From: Cytophagales bacterium
GTDB lineage: Bacteria > Bacteroidota > Bacteroidia > Cytophagales > Thermoflexibacteraceae
Reading direction: 5' to 3'
Length of the DNA stretch: 40,139 nucleotides
Assembly: GCA_013298985.1 (NCBI GenBank)
Contig: JAAFJS010000021.1
Location: 1-40,139 of the forward strand
The position numbers were made by a program, and so were the translations under genes. The notes beneath the pieces are model-generated. The model saw nothing but the letters and a program-made list of their open reading frames with translations. It did not search any database and was not told the origin of the DNA. This document shows positions 24,241 through 33,500 of this stretch, piece after piece. Positions within the stretch are counted from its first letter, which is position 1, and the number at the start of each line of letters is the position of its first letter.

Positions 24241-24250
24241 GGAGATTCAG
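24219..24250. repeat. Duplicated gene-start segment, copy B
   Basis: 32 bases matching 23458-23489 with two mismatches, one of which destroys the ATG. This is the upstream end of the deletion scar. Confidence 0.8.
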
Positions 24251-24340
24251 TTTTTTTGGGAAATATTTTTTTCACAAGTAGAGGTAAGTAAAATCAATCC
24301 TTAAAGGTAACAATTTTTAGTATTTTCAAGAGATTTTTTG

Positions 24341-24348
24341 TATCTTTG
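24341..24348 (+). promoter_or_regulatory. Bacteroidota -7 box (TATCTTTG) for the tandem paralog pair
   Basis: TATCTTTG followed by C is an exact TAnnTTTG match. It lies 38 bases before the ATG at 24386 and 20 bases before the ATG at 24368. No clear -33 TTG. Confidence 0.5.
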
Positions 24349-24385
24349 CATAAAGAAATAGGCAAAAATGAAAGAGAAAAATAAA

Positions 24386-25027
24386 ATGAAAACTTTTGAA
24401 AAGTGGAAAATAGATGAACTAATCAATACTTTTGGGTTAAGGCGCAATCGTAATCCAAACTTTCCTCCTTTGGCTGATTGGCTAAAAGCAAAATCAGTGA
24501 TTACAAAGGAAGATACAACAGTATTAGAGGAAATTCAAAAAGACTTACAAGATAATGCGGAATATTGGAATGAAGATGAATTAAAGTTTATGTTCATCAG
24601 TCCTTTTCTTAAAATTGTAAATCTTAAAAGTAGCTATTATAAAATCTTTACACAACGCCCTATTTCTGCGGAGGTTAAAAACACGAAGTTGAATGGTATT
24701 GTAGATTTTGTGATTGCCAAAGGCGAAGCAGAGCCTCAAAAGCCTTATTTCTTTATTCACGAGTATAAGCAGGAAAAGAAAAGTGCTAATGACCCTACAG
24801 CACAGCTATTGGCAGAAATGCTGGCAGCGCAAGTACAAAATGAAAATGATACCCCGCTTTACGGCTGCTACGTCATGGGTAGATTTTGGTTTTTTATTGT
24901 TTTGCAGGGCAATGAGTATTCCATAAGTAATGCTTACAATGCTTCTGACGATGATATTTTTCAGATTGTGAGCATTTTACGAGCAGCAAAAATAAAAATA
25001 GAAGAAAGAATAAAATTAGAAAAATAA
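24386..25027 (+). CDS. PD-(D/E)XK nuclease-like protein, first tandem copy
   Basis: A protein of 213 residues with a restriction-endonuclease-like motif set: Glu-rich helix (W-N-E-D-E-L-K-F-M-F, 61-70), Asp107 in N-G-I-V-D-F-V-I-A, Glu126-x-Lys128 in F-F-I-H-E-Y-K-Q-E and Gln140 in A-Q-L-L-A-E-M. This D, ExK, Q order is that of PD-(D/E)XK nucleases. I do not know its target. The start at 24386 is chosen because it lines up with the second copy (MKTFEKWKIDE); an ATG at 24368 adds MKEKNK and is an alternative. The neighbour gene 15 bp downstream is a clear paralog. Whether it cuts DNA is inferred from motifs only. Confidence 0.72.
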   Translation: MKTFEKWKIDELINTFGLRRNRNPNFPPLADWLKAKSVITKEDTTVLEEIQKDLQDNAEYWNEDELKFMFISPFLKIVNLKSSYYKIFTQRPISAEVKNTKLNGIVDFVIAKGEAEPQKPYFFIHEYKQEKKSANDPTAQLLAEMLAAQVQNENDTPLYGCYVMGRFWFFIVLQGNEYSISNAYNASDDDIFQIVSILRAAKIKIEERIKLEK

Positions 25028-25042
25028 AATTAGAGAAATGCA

Positions 25043-25681
25043 ATGAAAACTTTTGAAAAATGGAAAATAGATGAAGTCATAGATACTTTTGGACTCAAAC
25101 GCATCTATGATATAAACTTTGCACCCCTATCAGAGTGGTTAAAGTCTAACTACGCCATTTCTGATTTAGAAAAAATGCAGATAGAAGATTTAAAATCAGA
25201 GTTACAAATCAATGCAGAATATTGGAACGAAGATGAGTTGAAATTTATGTTTATTAGCCCTTTTCTTAAAGTGGTGAATCTAAGAAGTCCATATTATAAA
25301 ATTTTCACACAACGCCCTATTTCTGCGGAAGTAAAAGGCATAAAAATGAACGGAATCGTTGATTTGGTAATCGCAAAGGGAGAAGCCGCACCCAAAAAGC
25401 CTTTTTTCTTCATTCATGAGTATAAGCAGGAGCAAAAAGGAAATAATGACCCTATTGCTCAATTAGTTACTGAAATGTTAGTAGCACAGGCACAAAATGA
25501 AAATGATACACCACTTTACGGTTGCTACGTCATGGGAAGGTTTTGGTTTTTCGTCATACTCCAAGGACATGAATATGCGGTAAGTGATGCTTATACAGCT
25601 ACACAAGACGATATTTTTCAGATTGTGAGCATTTTACGGGCAGTAAAAATAAAAATTGAAGACAGAATAAAATCAGAATAA
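25043..25681 (+). CDS. PD-(D/E)XK nuclease-like protein, second tandem copy
   Basis: 212 residues, roughly 70% identical by eye to the preceding gene, with the same motifs (N-G-I-V-D-L-V-I-A, F-F-I-H-E-Y-K-Q-E, Q-L-V-T-E-M) fully kept. The long block NAEYWNEDELKFMFISPFLK is identical but for its last neighbours, and DTPLYGCYVMGRFWFF is identical. Divergence is concentrated in residues 17-55, which may be the part that decides partner or target. Only 15 bp separate the two genes and the second has no visible promoter, so they are probably co-translated from one mRNA, perhaps as a heterodimer. Confidence 0.72.
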   Translation: MKTFEKWKIDEVIDTFGLKRIYDINFAPLSEWLKSNYAISDLEKMQIEDLKSELQINAEYWNEDELKFMFISPFLKVVNLRSPYYKIFTQRPISAEVKGIKMNGIVDLVIAKGEAAPKKPFFFIHEYKQEQKGNNDPIAQLVTEMLVAQAQNENDTPLYGCYVMGRFWFFVILQGHEYAVSDAYTATQDDIFQIVSILRAVKIKIEDRIKSE

Positions 25682-25767
25682 AGTACCAGAAAAGTTTAAA
25701 CAAGCACTCATTTTGCCCAAACGCTTAAATTCGTCAATTTTTTCCATGTCAAAATAATTTATGCAAC

Positions 25768-26418
25768 ATGAAAAGAACAAGCACTTTTTCAGCCCCTGAT
25801 GAGAATAGGTATAAGCCATTCACTCCCAAGCATACAGGAAAGAGACAGTTGTTCCAAAATCCATATTTAGAGCGACTTACGCGTACGCACATCTTAGTTC
25901 CCATAAGCGTGTTTTTTATTTTTGCTTCTTTTTTGCTTTACTATGTAGCAGTTTATAAAAGTCTGTCATTCTTACTTTTAGCAGGTTCATTTGTAGTAGG
26001 AATGTTTGCTTTTACGCTGATTGAATATTTGGTGCATCGCTATGTATTCCATTTGTTTCCAGATACACCAGAGAAAGCAGATTTTCAGTACAAATTTCAT
26101 GGAGTTCATCACGAATACCCCAAAGACAAGGACAGGCTGGCGATGCCTCCGATTTTGAGTGCATTGATTATTTCATTATTTTTTGGGCTTTACTACTTGA
26201 TAATGGGGAACTTAGCCTATGGATTTACGGCAGGGTTTGCGATAGGTTACGCAAGTTATTTGGGTGTACATTACATGGTTCATGCGTTTCAGCCACCCAA
26301 AAATTTCTTTAAAATTTTATGGATAAACCACGGAATCCATCACTACAAAAATGATGACGTTGCTTTTGGGGTTTCCTCTCCACTTTGGGATTGGGTTTTT
26401 GGGACATTACCCAAGTAA
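25768..26418 (+). CDS. Fatty acid hydroxylase superfamily membrane protein
   Basis: A 216-residue membrane enzyme with the di-iron histidine boxes of the fatty acid hydroxylase/sterol desaturase superfamily: H-R-Y-V-F-H, H-G-V-H-H, H-Y-M-V-H and H-G-I-H-H-Y, in the spacing of fatty acid 2-hydroxylases (Scs7/FA2H type). About four membrane helices surround them (for example VFFIFASFLLYYVAVY and FLLLAGSFVVGMFAFTLIEY). It would put a hydroxyl on the alpha carbon of a lipid acyl chain, possibly of sphingolipids or the sulfonolipids common in Cytophagales; the substrate is inferred. It converges on the cytochrome gene, 5 bp away. Confidence 0.9.
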   Translation: MKRTSTFSAPDENRYKPFTPKHTGKRQLFQNPYLERLTRTHILVPISVFFIFASFLLYYVAVYKSLSFLLLAGSFVVGMFAFTLIEYLVHRYVFHLFPDTPEKADFQYKFHGVHHEYPKDKDRLAMPPILSALIISLFFGLYYLIMGNLAYGFTAGFAIGYASYLGVHYMVHAFQPPKNFFKILWINHGIHHYKNDDVAFGVSSPLWDWVFGTLPK

Positions 26419-26423
26419 GAAAT

Positions 26424-27473
26424 TTAGTTTTTTAAATCTTTAATCCATGCTTTGATGAGGGCAACTCCTTCTTTGTGAATAATTTGCCTACCAAGTTCGG
26501 GCATCATTTCAGCAGGGTCTGTCGACTCTATCCGATATACCAAAATGGAATGTTCGGGCTTGGAAGGAACAATGTCAAATTTGCGATTCCCTGAACCTTT
26601 GCCTGCCGCTACGGGCGTTTTGAAAATGCCCAATGCCGTTGGGTTTTGTTGGTTATACTCCAAAAACAAGCCCGATGTACTTGCTACACCTTTGGGATTG
26701 TGGCAAAAAGCGCAGTTTATGTCCAGCCAAGCCCTTGCTCTCTTGTCCAAATTTCCAGCACCAATGTCCACCGACCACTCAGGTAGTTTTTCTATTTTAT
26801 CAAGCTGGGGAAGGTGGGCGAGTATTCCTGCCTTTTCCCACCTCACGAGCTGATTCTCTTTGCCGTCTGCATACTGGAAATCTCCATTTAACTGTCTTGC
26901 TACCAACCCAATAGGAGTCATTTTCTCACTTTTTAGGTGGCAGCCTTTGCATTGGTTTACGTTAGGAATCGCGTAATCCAACACCTGTTTTTTGCCTTTT
27001 TCATCTTTCCAAACCACTTCTTTGCGCTCACCCGCCACGTCCAAATACGCCTCTGTCTGCTCATCATTCCAGCGATAAGGCAATGCCTCCCAGCCGCTTT
27101 CTTGGTGAATGAGTAATCGCGTTTCTAAGATTCTCCTGCCCTTGCTTGGGTCTTTGGCATCATTAAAAAAATAAAAATTTTTGATTAAAACTGTACCTAC
27201 TGGAAAATCAAATGCTTCCGTAGGCTGAAAAGTAGCAATCGTTCCTTTGGGCAAAGCCACAAAACGCAATTTCTCAGCATAATCAGAGAAAAGCGGCGTA
27301 TTGAGTTGGTAGGGCATAACACCATCATTCGGACTCAAATCTGCCAGCTTCCCCTCAAAAAAGCCATAGTCAGAGAGTTTTTCCTTACTTTCTATTTTTG
27401 ATGTTTTTTTGACATGAAAAGCAGTGATTGTAAACACGATACACGCAAAAACTAAGGTAATTTGTAATTTCAT
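26424..27473 (-). CDS. SO2930-family diheme c-type cytochrome
   Basis: A secreted protein with two c-type heme sites, C175-K-G-C-H and C254-A-F-C-H. The N-terminal part (Y-G-F-F-E-G-K-L, YQLNTPLFSDYAEKLRF, LPKGT) and the final P-E-M-G-R-like segment (M-M-P-E-L-G-R) are the pattern of the SO2930/HNE_0200 family. I start at the ATG at 27473 (MKLQITLVFACIVFTITAF, a signal peptide; 349 residues), because the longer frame needs a TTG. An ATG at 27482 is also possible. It probably carries electrons in the periplasm, but the partner is unknown; the beta-helix protein that often accompanies this family is not here. Confidence 0.85.
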   Translation of the reverse strand: MKLQITLVFACIVFTITAFHVKKTSKIESKEKLSDYGFFEGKLADLSPNDGVMPYQLNTPLFSDYAEKLRFVALPKGTIATFQPTEAFDFPVGTVLIKNFYFFNDAKDPSKGRRILETRLLIHQESGWEALPYRWNDEQTEAYLDVAGERKEVVWKDEKGKKQVLDYAIPNVNQCKGCHLKSEKMTPIGLVARQLNGDFQYADGKENQLVRWEKAGILAHLPQLDKIEKLPEWSVDIGAGNLDKRARAWLDINCAFCHNPKGVASTSGLFLEYNQQNPTALGIFKTPVAAGKGSGNRKFDIVPSKPEHSILVYRIESTDPAEMMPELGRQIIHKEGVALIKAWIKDLKN

Positions 27474-27838
27474 TTTCAGCATAAGAGATTGATTTGACAA
27501 ATTGCAATTTACGAAAAAAGATAAAAACCAGAAAAAAAGTCTTAATTTTGATAAAACTTGTGGAGAGAATATCCAAATAAACTTCAATAAAAATTAAAAG
27601 ATTGTAAATCACCTACTTAGAAAATCACGTATTTTTCCCTATTGGTTTGTTAAATAATTCTATGTAAATTGCATTTGTAATTAATAATTTCCCAGTCAAA
27701 AATTTGATTAGCAAGCTGTTATAAATCTAACCACTTAGGTTTAGCATCTATTATTTTCATTTTTCGATTCGACGCATAAACTCATCACTCAATATTTATC
27801 ACATTAGTTTGGTTATTACCACTTATCATTTTTAAAAT
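27474..27838. other. 365-base intergenic region between diverging genes
   Basis: This AT-rich gap separates the cytochrome (minus) and the ribonucleotide reductase gene (plus). I looked for NrdR boxes, riboswitches and small genes and see none with confidence. A TAATTTTG at 27543-27550 fits the -7 pattern but is almost 300 bases from the start codon at 27839. Confidence 0.4.
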
Positions 27839-30364
27839 ATGTTAGTAACAAAAAGAGATGGAAGATTAGAAACGAGCAGACCTGAAAAAATCATGGCTCG
27901 GATAGAACGTCTTTGCTACGGCTTGGACATGAATTTTATTGACGTTTTTCAGATTTGCCAGAAGGTAATTACGGGTATGTACGAAAAAATTACAACCGTA
28001 GAGCTTGACAATTTGGCGGCAGAAGTTTCAGCTTCTATGACGACCAAGCACCCTGATTATGCTGTATTGGCGGCGCGTATTGCGATTTCGAACTTGCAAA
28101 AAGAAACCAGCAAGTCGTTTTCCAATACCATGAAAAGATTGTATATGTATAATGACCCCAAAACGGGGGAAAATGCGTCTTTGCTTTCCAAAGAGGTCTA
28201 TGAAGTAGTCCGCAAAAATGCCTCTTTGCTTGATTCGGCGATTATTTATGACCGCGATTTTAATTATGACTACTTTGGTTTCAAAACCTTAGAACGTTCT
28301 TATCTACTCAAATTGCATGGAAAAGTGGCAGAACGTCCACAACATATGCTCATGCGCGTCGCGGTGGGGATTCATGGAGAGGACGTAGAAGCCGCCGTCG
28401 AAACGTATAATTTGATGTCCGAAAAGTGGTTTACGCACGCCACACCTACACTTTTTAATGCAGGAACACCCAAACCACAGCTTTCTTCTTGTTTTTTGCT
28501 CACCATGAAAGATGACAGCGTGGAAGGTATTTATGATACGCTGAAACAGTGCGCCAAGATTTCACAATCTGCTGGCGGTATTGGCTTGGCGGTGCATAAC
28601 GTCAGGGCGACAGGTTCTTACATCAAAGGTACAAACGGGACTTCGAACGGAATTGTGCCTATGTTGCGCGTTTTCAATGATACTGCCCGCTACATAGACC
28701 AAGGCGGGGGCAAGCGCAAAGGTGCTTTTGCTGTTTATTTAGAGCCTTGGCACGCAGACGTTTTCGAATTTTTGCAACTAAAAAAGAATCATGGTAAAGA
28801 GGAAATGCGCGCACGCGATTTGTTTTACGCATTGTGGATACCCGATTTGTTTATGAAACGTGTAGAATCTGACGATGAATGGTCTTTGTTTTGCCCTAAC
28901 GAAGCACCAGGATTAGCGGATTGCTATGGCGAAGAATTTGAAAAACTCTATGAAAAATATGAGCGCGAAGGCAGAGCAAGAAAAGTAGTGAAAGCGCAAG
29001 AGCTTTGGTTCGAGATTTTAGAATCACAAACCGAAACAGGCACACCTTATATGCTCTATAAAGACCATGCAAACCGCAAGTCCAACCAAAAGAATTTAGG
29101 CACTATCAAATCGAGCAATCTTTGCACAGAAATCATAGAATATACTGCCCCTGACGAGGTCGCAGTCTGTAATTTGGCTTCGATAGCCCTGCCTCGATAT
29201 ATCAGCGAGGGCAAGTTTGACCACCAAAAGTTGTTTGAAGTTACCTACGTAGCTACCAAAAATCTGAATAAAGTTATTGACATCAATTACTATCCTGTCG
29301 AGGAAGCAAGAAACTCCAATATGCGCCACCGCCCTATCGGATTGGGCGTGCAAGGGCTTGCAGATGTGTTCATTATGTTGCGTATGCCCTTCGAGTCTGA
29401 GGAAGCCAAAGGGTTAAACACAGATATTTTTGAAACCATTTACTTTGCGGCAATGACCGCCTCCAAAGACTTGGCAAAAGTAGATGGGGCTTATGAATCC
29501 TTCCCTGGTTCGCCGATTTCACAAGGCATTTTTCAGTTTGATATGTGGGGCATAAAGCCACAATCGGGGCGTTGGGACTGGGAAAGTCTGCGTAAAGAAG
29601 TTGTGCAATATGGAGTCAGAAATTCGCTATTGGTTGCCCCAATGCCGACTGCTTCTACTTCGCAAATTTTGGGGAACAATGAGTGCTTTGAGCCTTACAC
29701 TTCCAATATTTATACGCGTCGCGTGCTTTCAGGAGAGTTTGTGGTGGTAAACAAACACCTACTCAAAGACTTGATTAAGCTCGGATTGTGGAACGAAACT
29801 ATGAAAAACTTAGTGATTCAGGCAAATGGCTCTGTCCAAAATATTCCAAATATACCACAGAGAATCAAGGATTTGTATAAAACGGTATGGGAAATTAGCC
29901 AAAAAACAATTATTGATATGGCGGCAGAACGCGCACCGTACATCTGCCAAAGCCAAAGTTTAAATATTCACTTGCAAGACCCTAACTTTGGCAAACTGAC
30001 TTCGATGCACTTCTACGCTTGGAAAAAAGGCTTAAAAACGGGTATGTACTATCTCCGCACCAAAGCCGCTACTGATGCGATTAAGTTCACGATTGACAAA
30101 ACGGAACTTGCGGCGGGTGTGCAAACGCAGATGGAAAATCGCCTTCATGAAATTGAAAATGTAGCTGTGGCAACCAATGTAACTTTTTACGAAAAGAAAA
30201 ACATCAGCCTCAATACCACTAACTATCAAGTAAGGCAGGAAACGCAAGTGCGCCAAGAAGCCAAAATAGAGATTGAAGAAGATTTGTCTGAATACGAGCA
30301 AAAAATGAGTGATATGTCTTGCTCTTTGGACGACCCTGATGGCTGCGAGGCTTGCGGGAGTTAG
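27839..30364 (+). CDS. nrdA: Class I ribonucleoside-diphosphate reductase, alpha (large) subunit
   Basis: Reduces ribonucleoside diphosphates to deoxyribonucleotides with the beta subunit. The 841-residue protein has an N-terminal ATP-cone ([16 protein letters not shown], 1-90), the redox Cys218 in SSCFLL, the catalytic N427-x-C429-x-E431 in SSNLCTEI, the [19 protein letters not shown] loop, [12 protein letters not shown], and a C-terminal pair C836-x-x-C839 (CEACGS) that passes electrons from thioredoxin/glutaredoxin. The ATP-cone implies dATP feedback. No nrdB follows; a hairpin terminator does, so the small subunit must be elsewhere. Sequence style resembles the eukaryote-like NrdA of Bacteroidota. 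Confidence 0.95.
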   Translation: MLVTKRDGRLETSRPEKIMARIERLCYGLDMNFIDVFQICQKVITGMYEKITTVELDNLAAEVSASMTTKHPDYAVLAARIAISNLQKETSKSFSNTMKRLYMYNDPKTGENASLLSKEVYEVVRKNASLLDSAIIYDRDFNYDYFGFKTLERSYLLKLHGKVAERPQHMLMRVAVGIHGEDVEAAVETYNLMSEKWFTHATPTLFNAGTPKPQLSSCFLLTMKDDSVEGIYDTLKQCAKISQSAGGIGLAVHNVRATGSYIKGTNGTSNGIVPMLRVFNDTARYIDQGGGKRKGAFAVYLEPWHADVFEFLQLKKNHGKEEMRARDLFYALWIPDLFMKRVESDDEWSLFCPNEAPGLADCYGEEFEKLYEKYEREGRARKVVKAQELWFEILESQTETGTPYMLYKDHANRKSNQKNLGTIKSSNLCTEIIEYTAPDEVAVCNLASIALPRYISEGKFDHQKLFEVTYVATKNLNKVIDINYYPVEEARNSNMRHRPIGLGVQGLADVFIMLRMPFESEEAKGLNTDIFETIYFAAMTASKDLAKVDGAYESFPGSPISQGIFQFDMWGIKPQSGRWDWESLRKEVVQYGVRNSLLVAPMPTASTSQILGNNECFEPYTSNIYTRRVLSGEFVVVNKHLLKDLIKLGLWNETMKNLVIQANGSVQNIPNIPQRIKDLYKTVWEISQKTIIDMAAERAPYICQSQSLNIHLQDPNFGKLTSMHFYAWKKGLKTGMYYLRTKAATDAIKFTIDKTELAAGVQTQMENRLHEIENVAVATNVTFYEKKNISLNTTNYQVRQETQVRQEAKIEIEEDLSEYEQKMSDMSCSLDDPDGCEACGS

Positions 30365-30444
30365 TTTTTTTGATTTTTATTCTTTCAGTTATATAAAGTC
30401 AAATCTGCCTCAAAAAAGCAAATTATTGATTATTACTATTTTTT

Positions 30445-30470
30445 ATTCCCCTTGCTTTGGTGAGGGGAAT
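30445..30470 (+). terminator. Hairpin terminator of nrdA
   Basis: ATTCCCCT (30445-30452) pairs perfectly with AGGGGAAT (30463-30470), 10-base loop, followed by TTTATTTTCT. Located 80 bases after the nrdA stop. Confidence 0.65.
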
Positions 30471-30500
30471 TTTATTTTCTAAAAAGTTTTAAAACCTATT

Positions 30501-30535
30501 TTGCAACCTTCCGCCCAAAAAATTTCGTATCTTTG
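30501..30535 (+). promoter_or_regulatory. Promoter of the large surface protein gene
   Basis: TATCTTTG (30528-30535, followed by C) is an exact -7 match, 29 bases before the ATG. A TTG at 30501-30503 may be the -33 element, though the 24-base spacer is a little long. Confidence 0.5.
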
Positions 30536-30564
30536 CTTAAAACAAATACCAAACTTCCAAAGCC

Positions 30565-33500
30565 ATGCGAATTTTTTTGATTTTGTTGCTCGTTATTTCC
30601 TTTGATTTATTTGCCCAAGACAAGTTGGTGGTCAAAAGCCCCAAGACAGCACCTGCGCCTCTTTTCCAATTTGTGGAAAATAAAAACCAATGGAATAAAG
30701 AAATATTATTTCGTGCTGATGTGCCTGCGGGCTTTTTGTTTCTCAAAAACAATGGCTTGCATTATGGTTTTTATGATGCAGAAGCAATTCGCGAGCTAAG
30801 ACACCCACGAAAAAAAACAGGAAGTGATGACACCAGCAACCGCGCTCGCGTTGGTAATGAAAAAAAGTATGACATCAACGCGCATGGTGTGGCTATCTCG
30901 TTCTTAAATGCCAATATGAAACCTTTGGTGCATGGACAGGGCGACACAGATACCAAAAGAAATTATTTTTTGGGAGAAGATGCTTCCAGATGGGCAAGTG
31001 ATGTTCGTGCATTTGGTGAAATAAACTATTCTTCTGTTTATCAAGCGATTGACCTACGATTTTTTGAGGAAAGAGAACGTTTGAAGTATGAGTTTGTAGT
31101 CGGATTGGGTGGCAATCCCAAACAAATCCAACTCAAATACGAGGGCGCAGACAGTATTCGCATCAATGAATATGGAGATTTAGAAATAACAACTTCGGTG
31201 CATACTTTTGGCGAAAAGAAGCCCTATTGCTATCAAGTCGTGAACGGCGAAAAGATAGAAATTCCTTCTCAGTTTGTTTTAGAAAATGAAATTGTGAGTT
31301 TTGAAATCAAAAATTATGACAAAAATTTACCTTTAATCATAGACCCTCAGTTGGTTTTCTCTACTTTTTCTGGCTCTGCGGCAGACAACTGGGGCAATAC
31401 GGCGACTTATGATACGCTGGGGAATCTCTATACCGCAGGGACTGTTTTTGGTGCAGGCTTCCCCACTACCGTTGGTGCTTTTCAGTTTAATTTTGCGGGC
31501 GCAGTAGATGTGGGTATTTCCAAATACAACCCCACAGGCACACGACAGCTTTATACCACTCACTTGGGTGGACTTTTCGCAGAAATACCACACAGCATTA
31601 TCGTCAATAATCAAAATAACTTAGTCGTGCTGGGGACGACAAGCTCCCTAAATTTTCCCACTACTTTTGGGGCTTTTGACAGAATCTATAATGGCGGAAA
31701 TGGCTCAAATGGATTGGAAGCAATTAGTGGGATTCCTTACAGCAATGGTAGCGATATTTTTGTAAGCACGCTGAATGAAAATGGAAGCGCGCTGCTGGCT
31801 TCGACCTATCTTGGCGGAAGTGATAATGACGGTATCAATATTTTTGGAACTTCCTTTGTGCATAATTATGGAGATGAGCTTCGCGGAGAAGTAAATGTCG
31901 ATAGACTCAACAATGTTTATATCGCCTCGACGACGCGTTCTTCAAACTTTCCTACTTTTAATGGTACACAGACCGCTTTATCAGGTGTCCAAGATGCCGT
32001 TTTTGTCAAACTAAATCCCCAACTTACTGCTTTGCAATGGAGTACCTATTGGGGCGGAAACTCCTTTGATGTGGGTTATTCTGTCAAACTCAACAAAAGA
32101 AATGAAATTTATGTTTGTGGTAGCACCACCAGTACCAACCTACGCGTAAGTACAGACGCGCTACGAAACTCGTATCAAGGCTCTACTGATGGATATGTGG
32201 CACGTTTTACGAATGATGGACGATTCTTAAATGCTTCTTTTTTAGGCACTTCGCGTTACGACCAAACTTTTTTTGTGGATTTGGATACAGCCAATAATGT
32301 GTATGTGTTGGGAAATACCGAAGGGCAATATCCTGTAAGTCAGGGAGTTTATAGCAATCCTAACAGTGGGCAGTTTATTCAAAAACTAAATCCTGCTTTG
32401 ACCACTTCGCTTTGGTCGACAGTCATAGGCGCAAGACGCGGCAGACCAGATTTGTCGCTGACTGCTTTTTTGGTAAACGAGTGCGGAAATATTTATGTAG
32501 CAGGCTGGGGAGGAAATCTGGCAACTAACTACCCCGCTAATAGCACCTCAGTAGGCTTGCCCGTAACGGCAGATGCTATCAAAGCAACCACTGATGGATT
32601 GGATTTTCATATTACCTTGCTGGAAAGAGAGGCACGTTCCTTGCTTTATGGAACATTTTTTGGTGGAAACGGTGGTGATGGCGACCACGTGGACGGTGGA
32701 ACGTGCCGTTTTGATAAAAAAGGAATTATTTATCATGCTGCTTGCGTCTGCCGTACCAACCGCTTTTTTTCTACGCCAGGTGCTTGGTCTAATGTGAATA
32801 GAGCCGCCCCCAACTTTGTAGATACGGGAGGTTGCAATAATGCCGCTTTCAAAATAGACATTGGCAACGTTCGCGCACTGTTTACGCCCTTAGATGCCGC
32901 CACAAGCATAGAAAAACGCACTGGTTGCGCGCCTTTGCGTGTTCGTTTCCAAAACAGAAGTACCAATGCCCAAGAAATAGAGTGGAATATTGCTAATTTG
33001 CTCACCACGCAGACTGCCGAGCCAACTTATACTTTCACACAAACAGGACGTTATGCGGTTCGTTTGAGAGTCAGCAACAAAATTACTTGTACTACTGATT
33101 TTGCCTACGATACCATTACAGTTATTCCGAACCCAAACCCTACTATTTCTAAAGATAGTGTGATTTGCACAGGCGAAAGTGTGCAGTTAAATGCTTCTGG
33201 TGGTGTAAGTTATAGATGGAGTCCTACCACAGGGCTAAGTAACCCAAGCATTTCAAATCCAGTTGCCCAGCCTACACAAACCACACGCTATACCGTAACA
33301 GTTACAAACAGAGAAGGTTGCAGTCGCGATACCTCAACTTTAATTACCATTATCAACCCTGTCATTCGTTTTGTAGCAAGTGTAGAAGATGTGTGCGCGC
33401 CCTCCCCGACGGTCAGGATTACCAATAACAGTGTAGGTTCAAGTAATTTTGTATGGGATTTGGGTGATGGAAGAGCATTTATTGGACAAACTCCTCCCCC

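Noticed and set aside
18294-25681. A known multi-gene defence system built from the phosphatases and toxins
   Set aside because: The genes are on different strands and in separate transcripts, and no described system with this set is known to me; I report the island's structure only.
27474-27587. N-terminal extension of the diheme cytochrome
   Set aside because: It needs a TTG start and would put a second hydrophobic stretch before the normal signal peptide beginning at 27473.
27588-27838. NrdR box or riboswitch before nrdA
   Set aside because: No pair of NrdR-like palindromes and no riboswitch-like conserved core could be seen.
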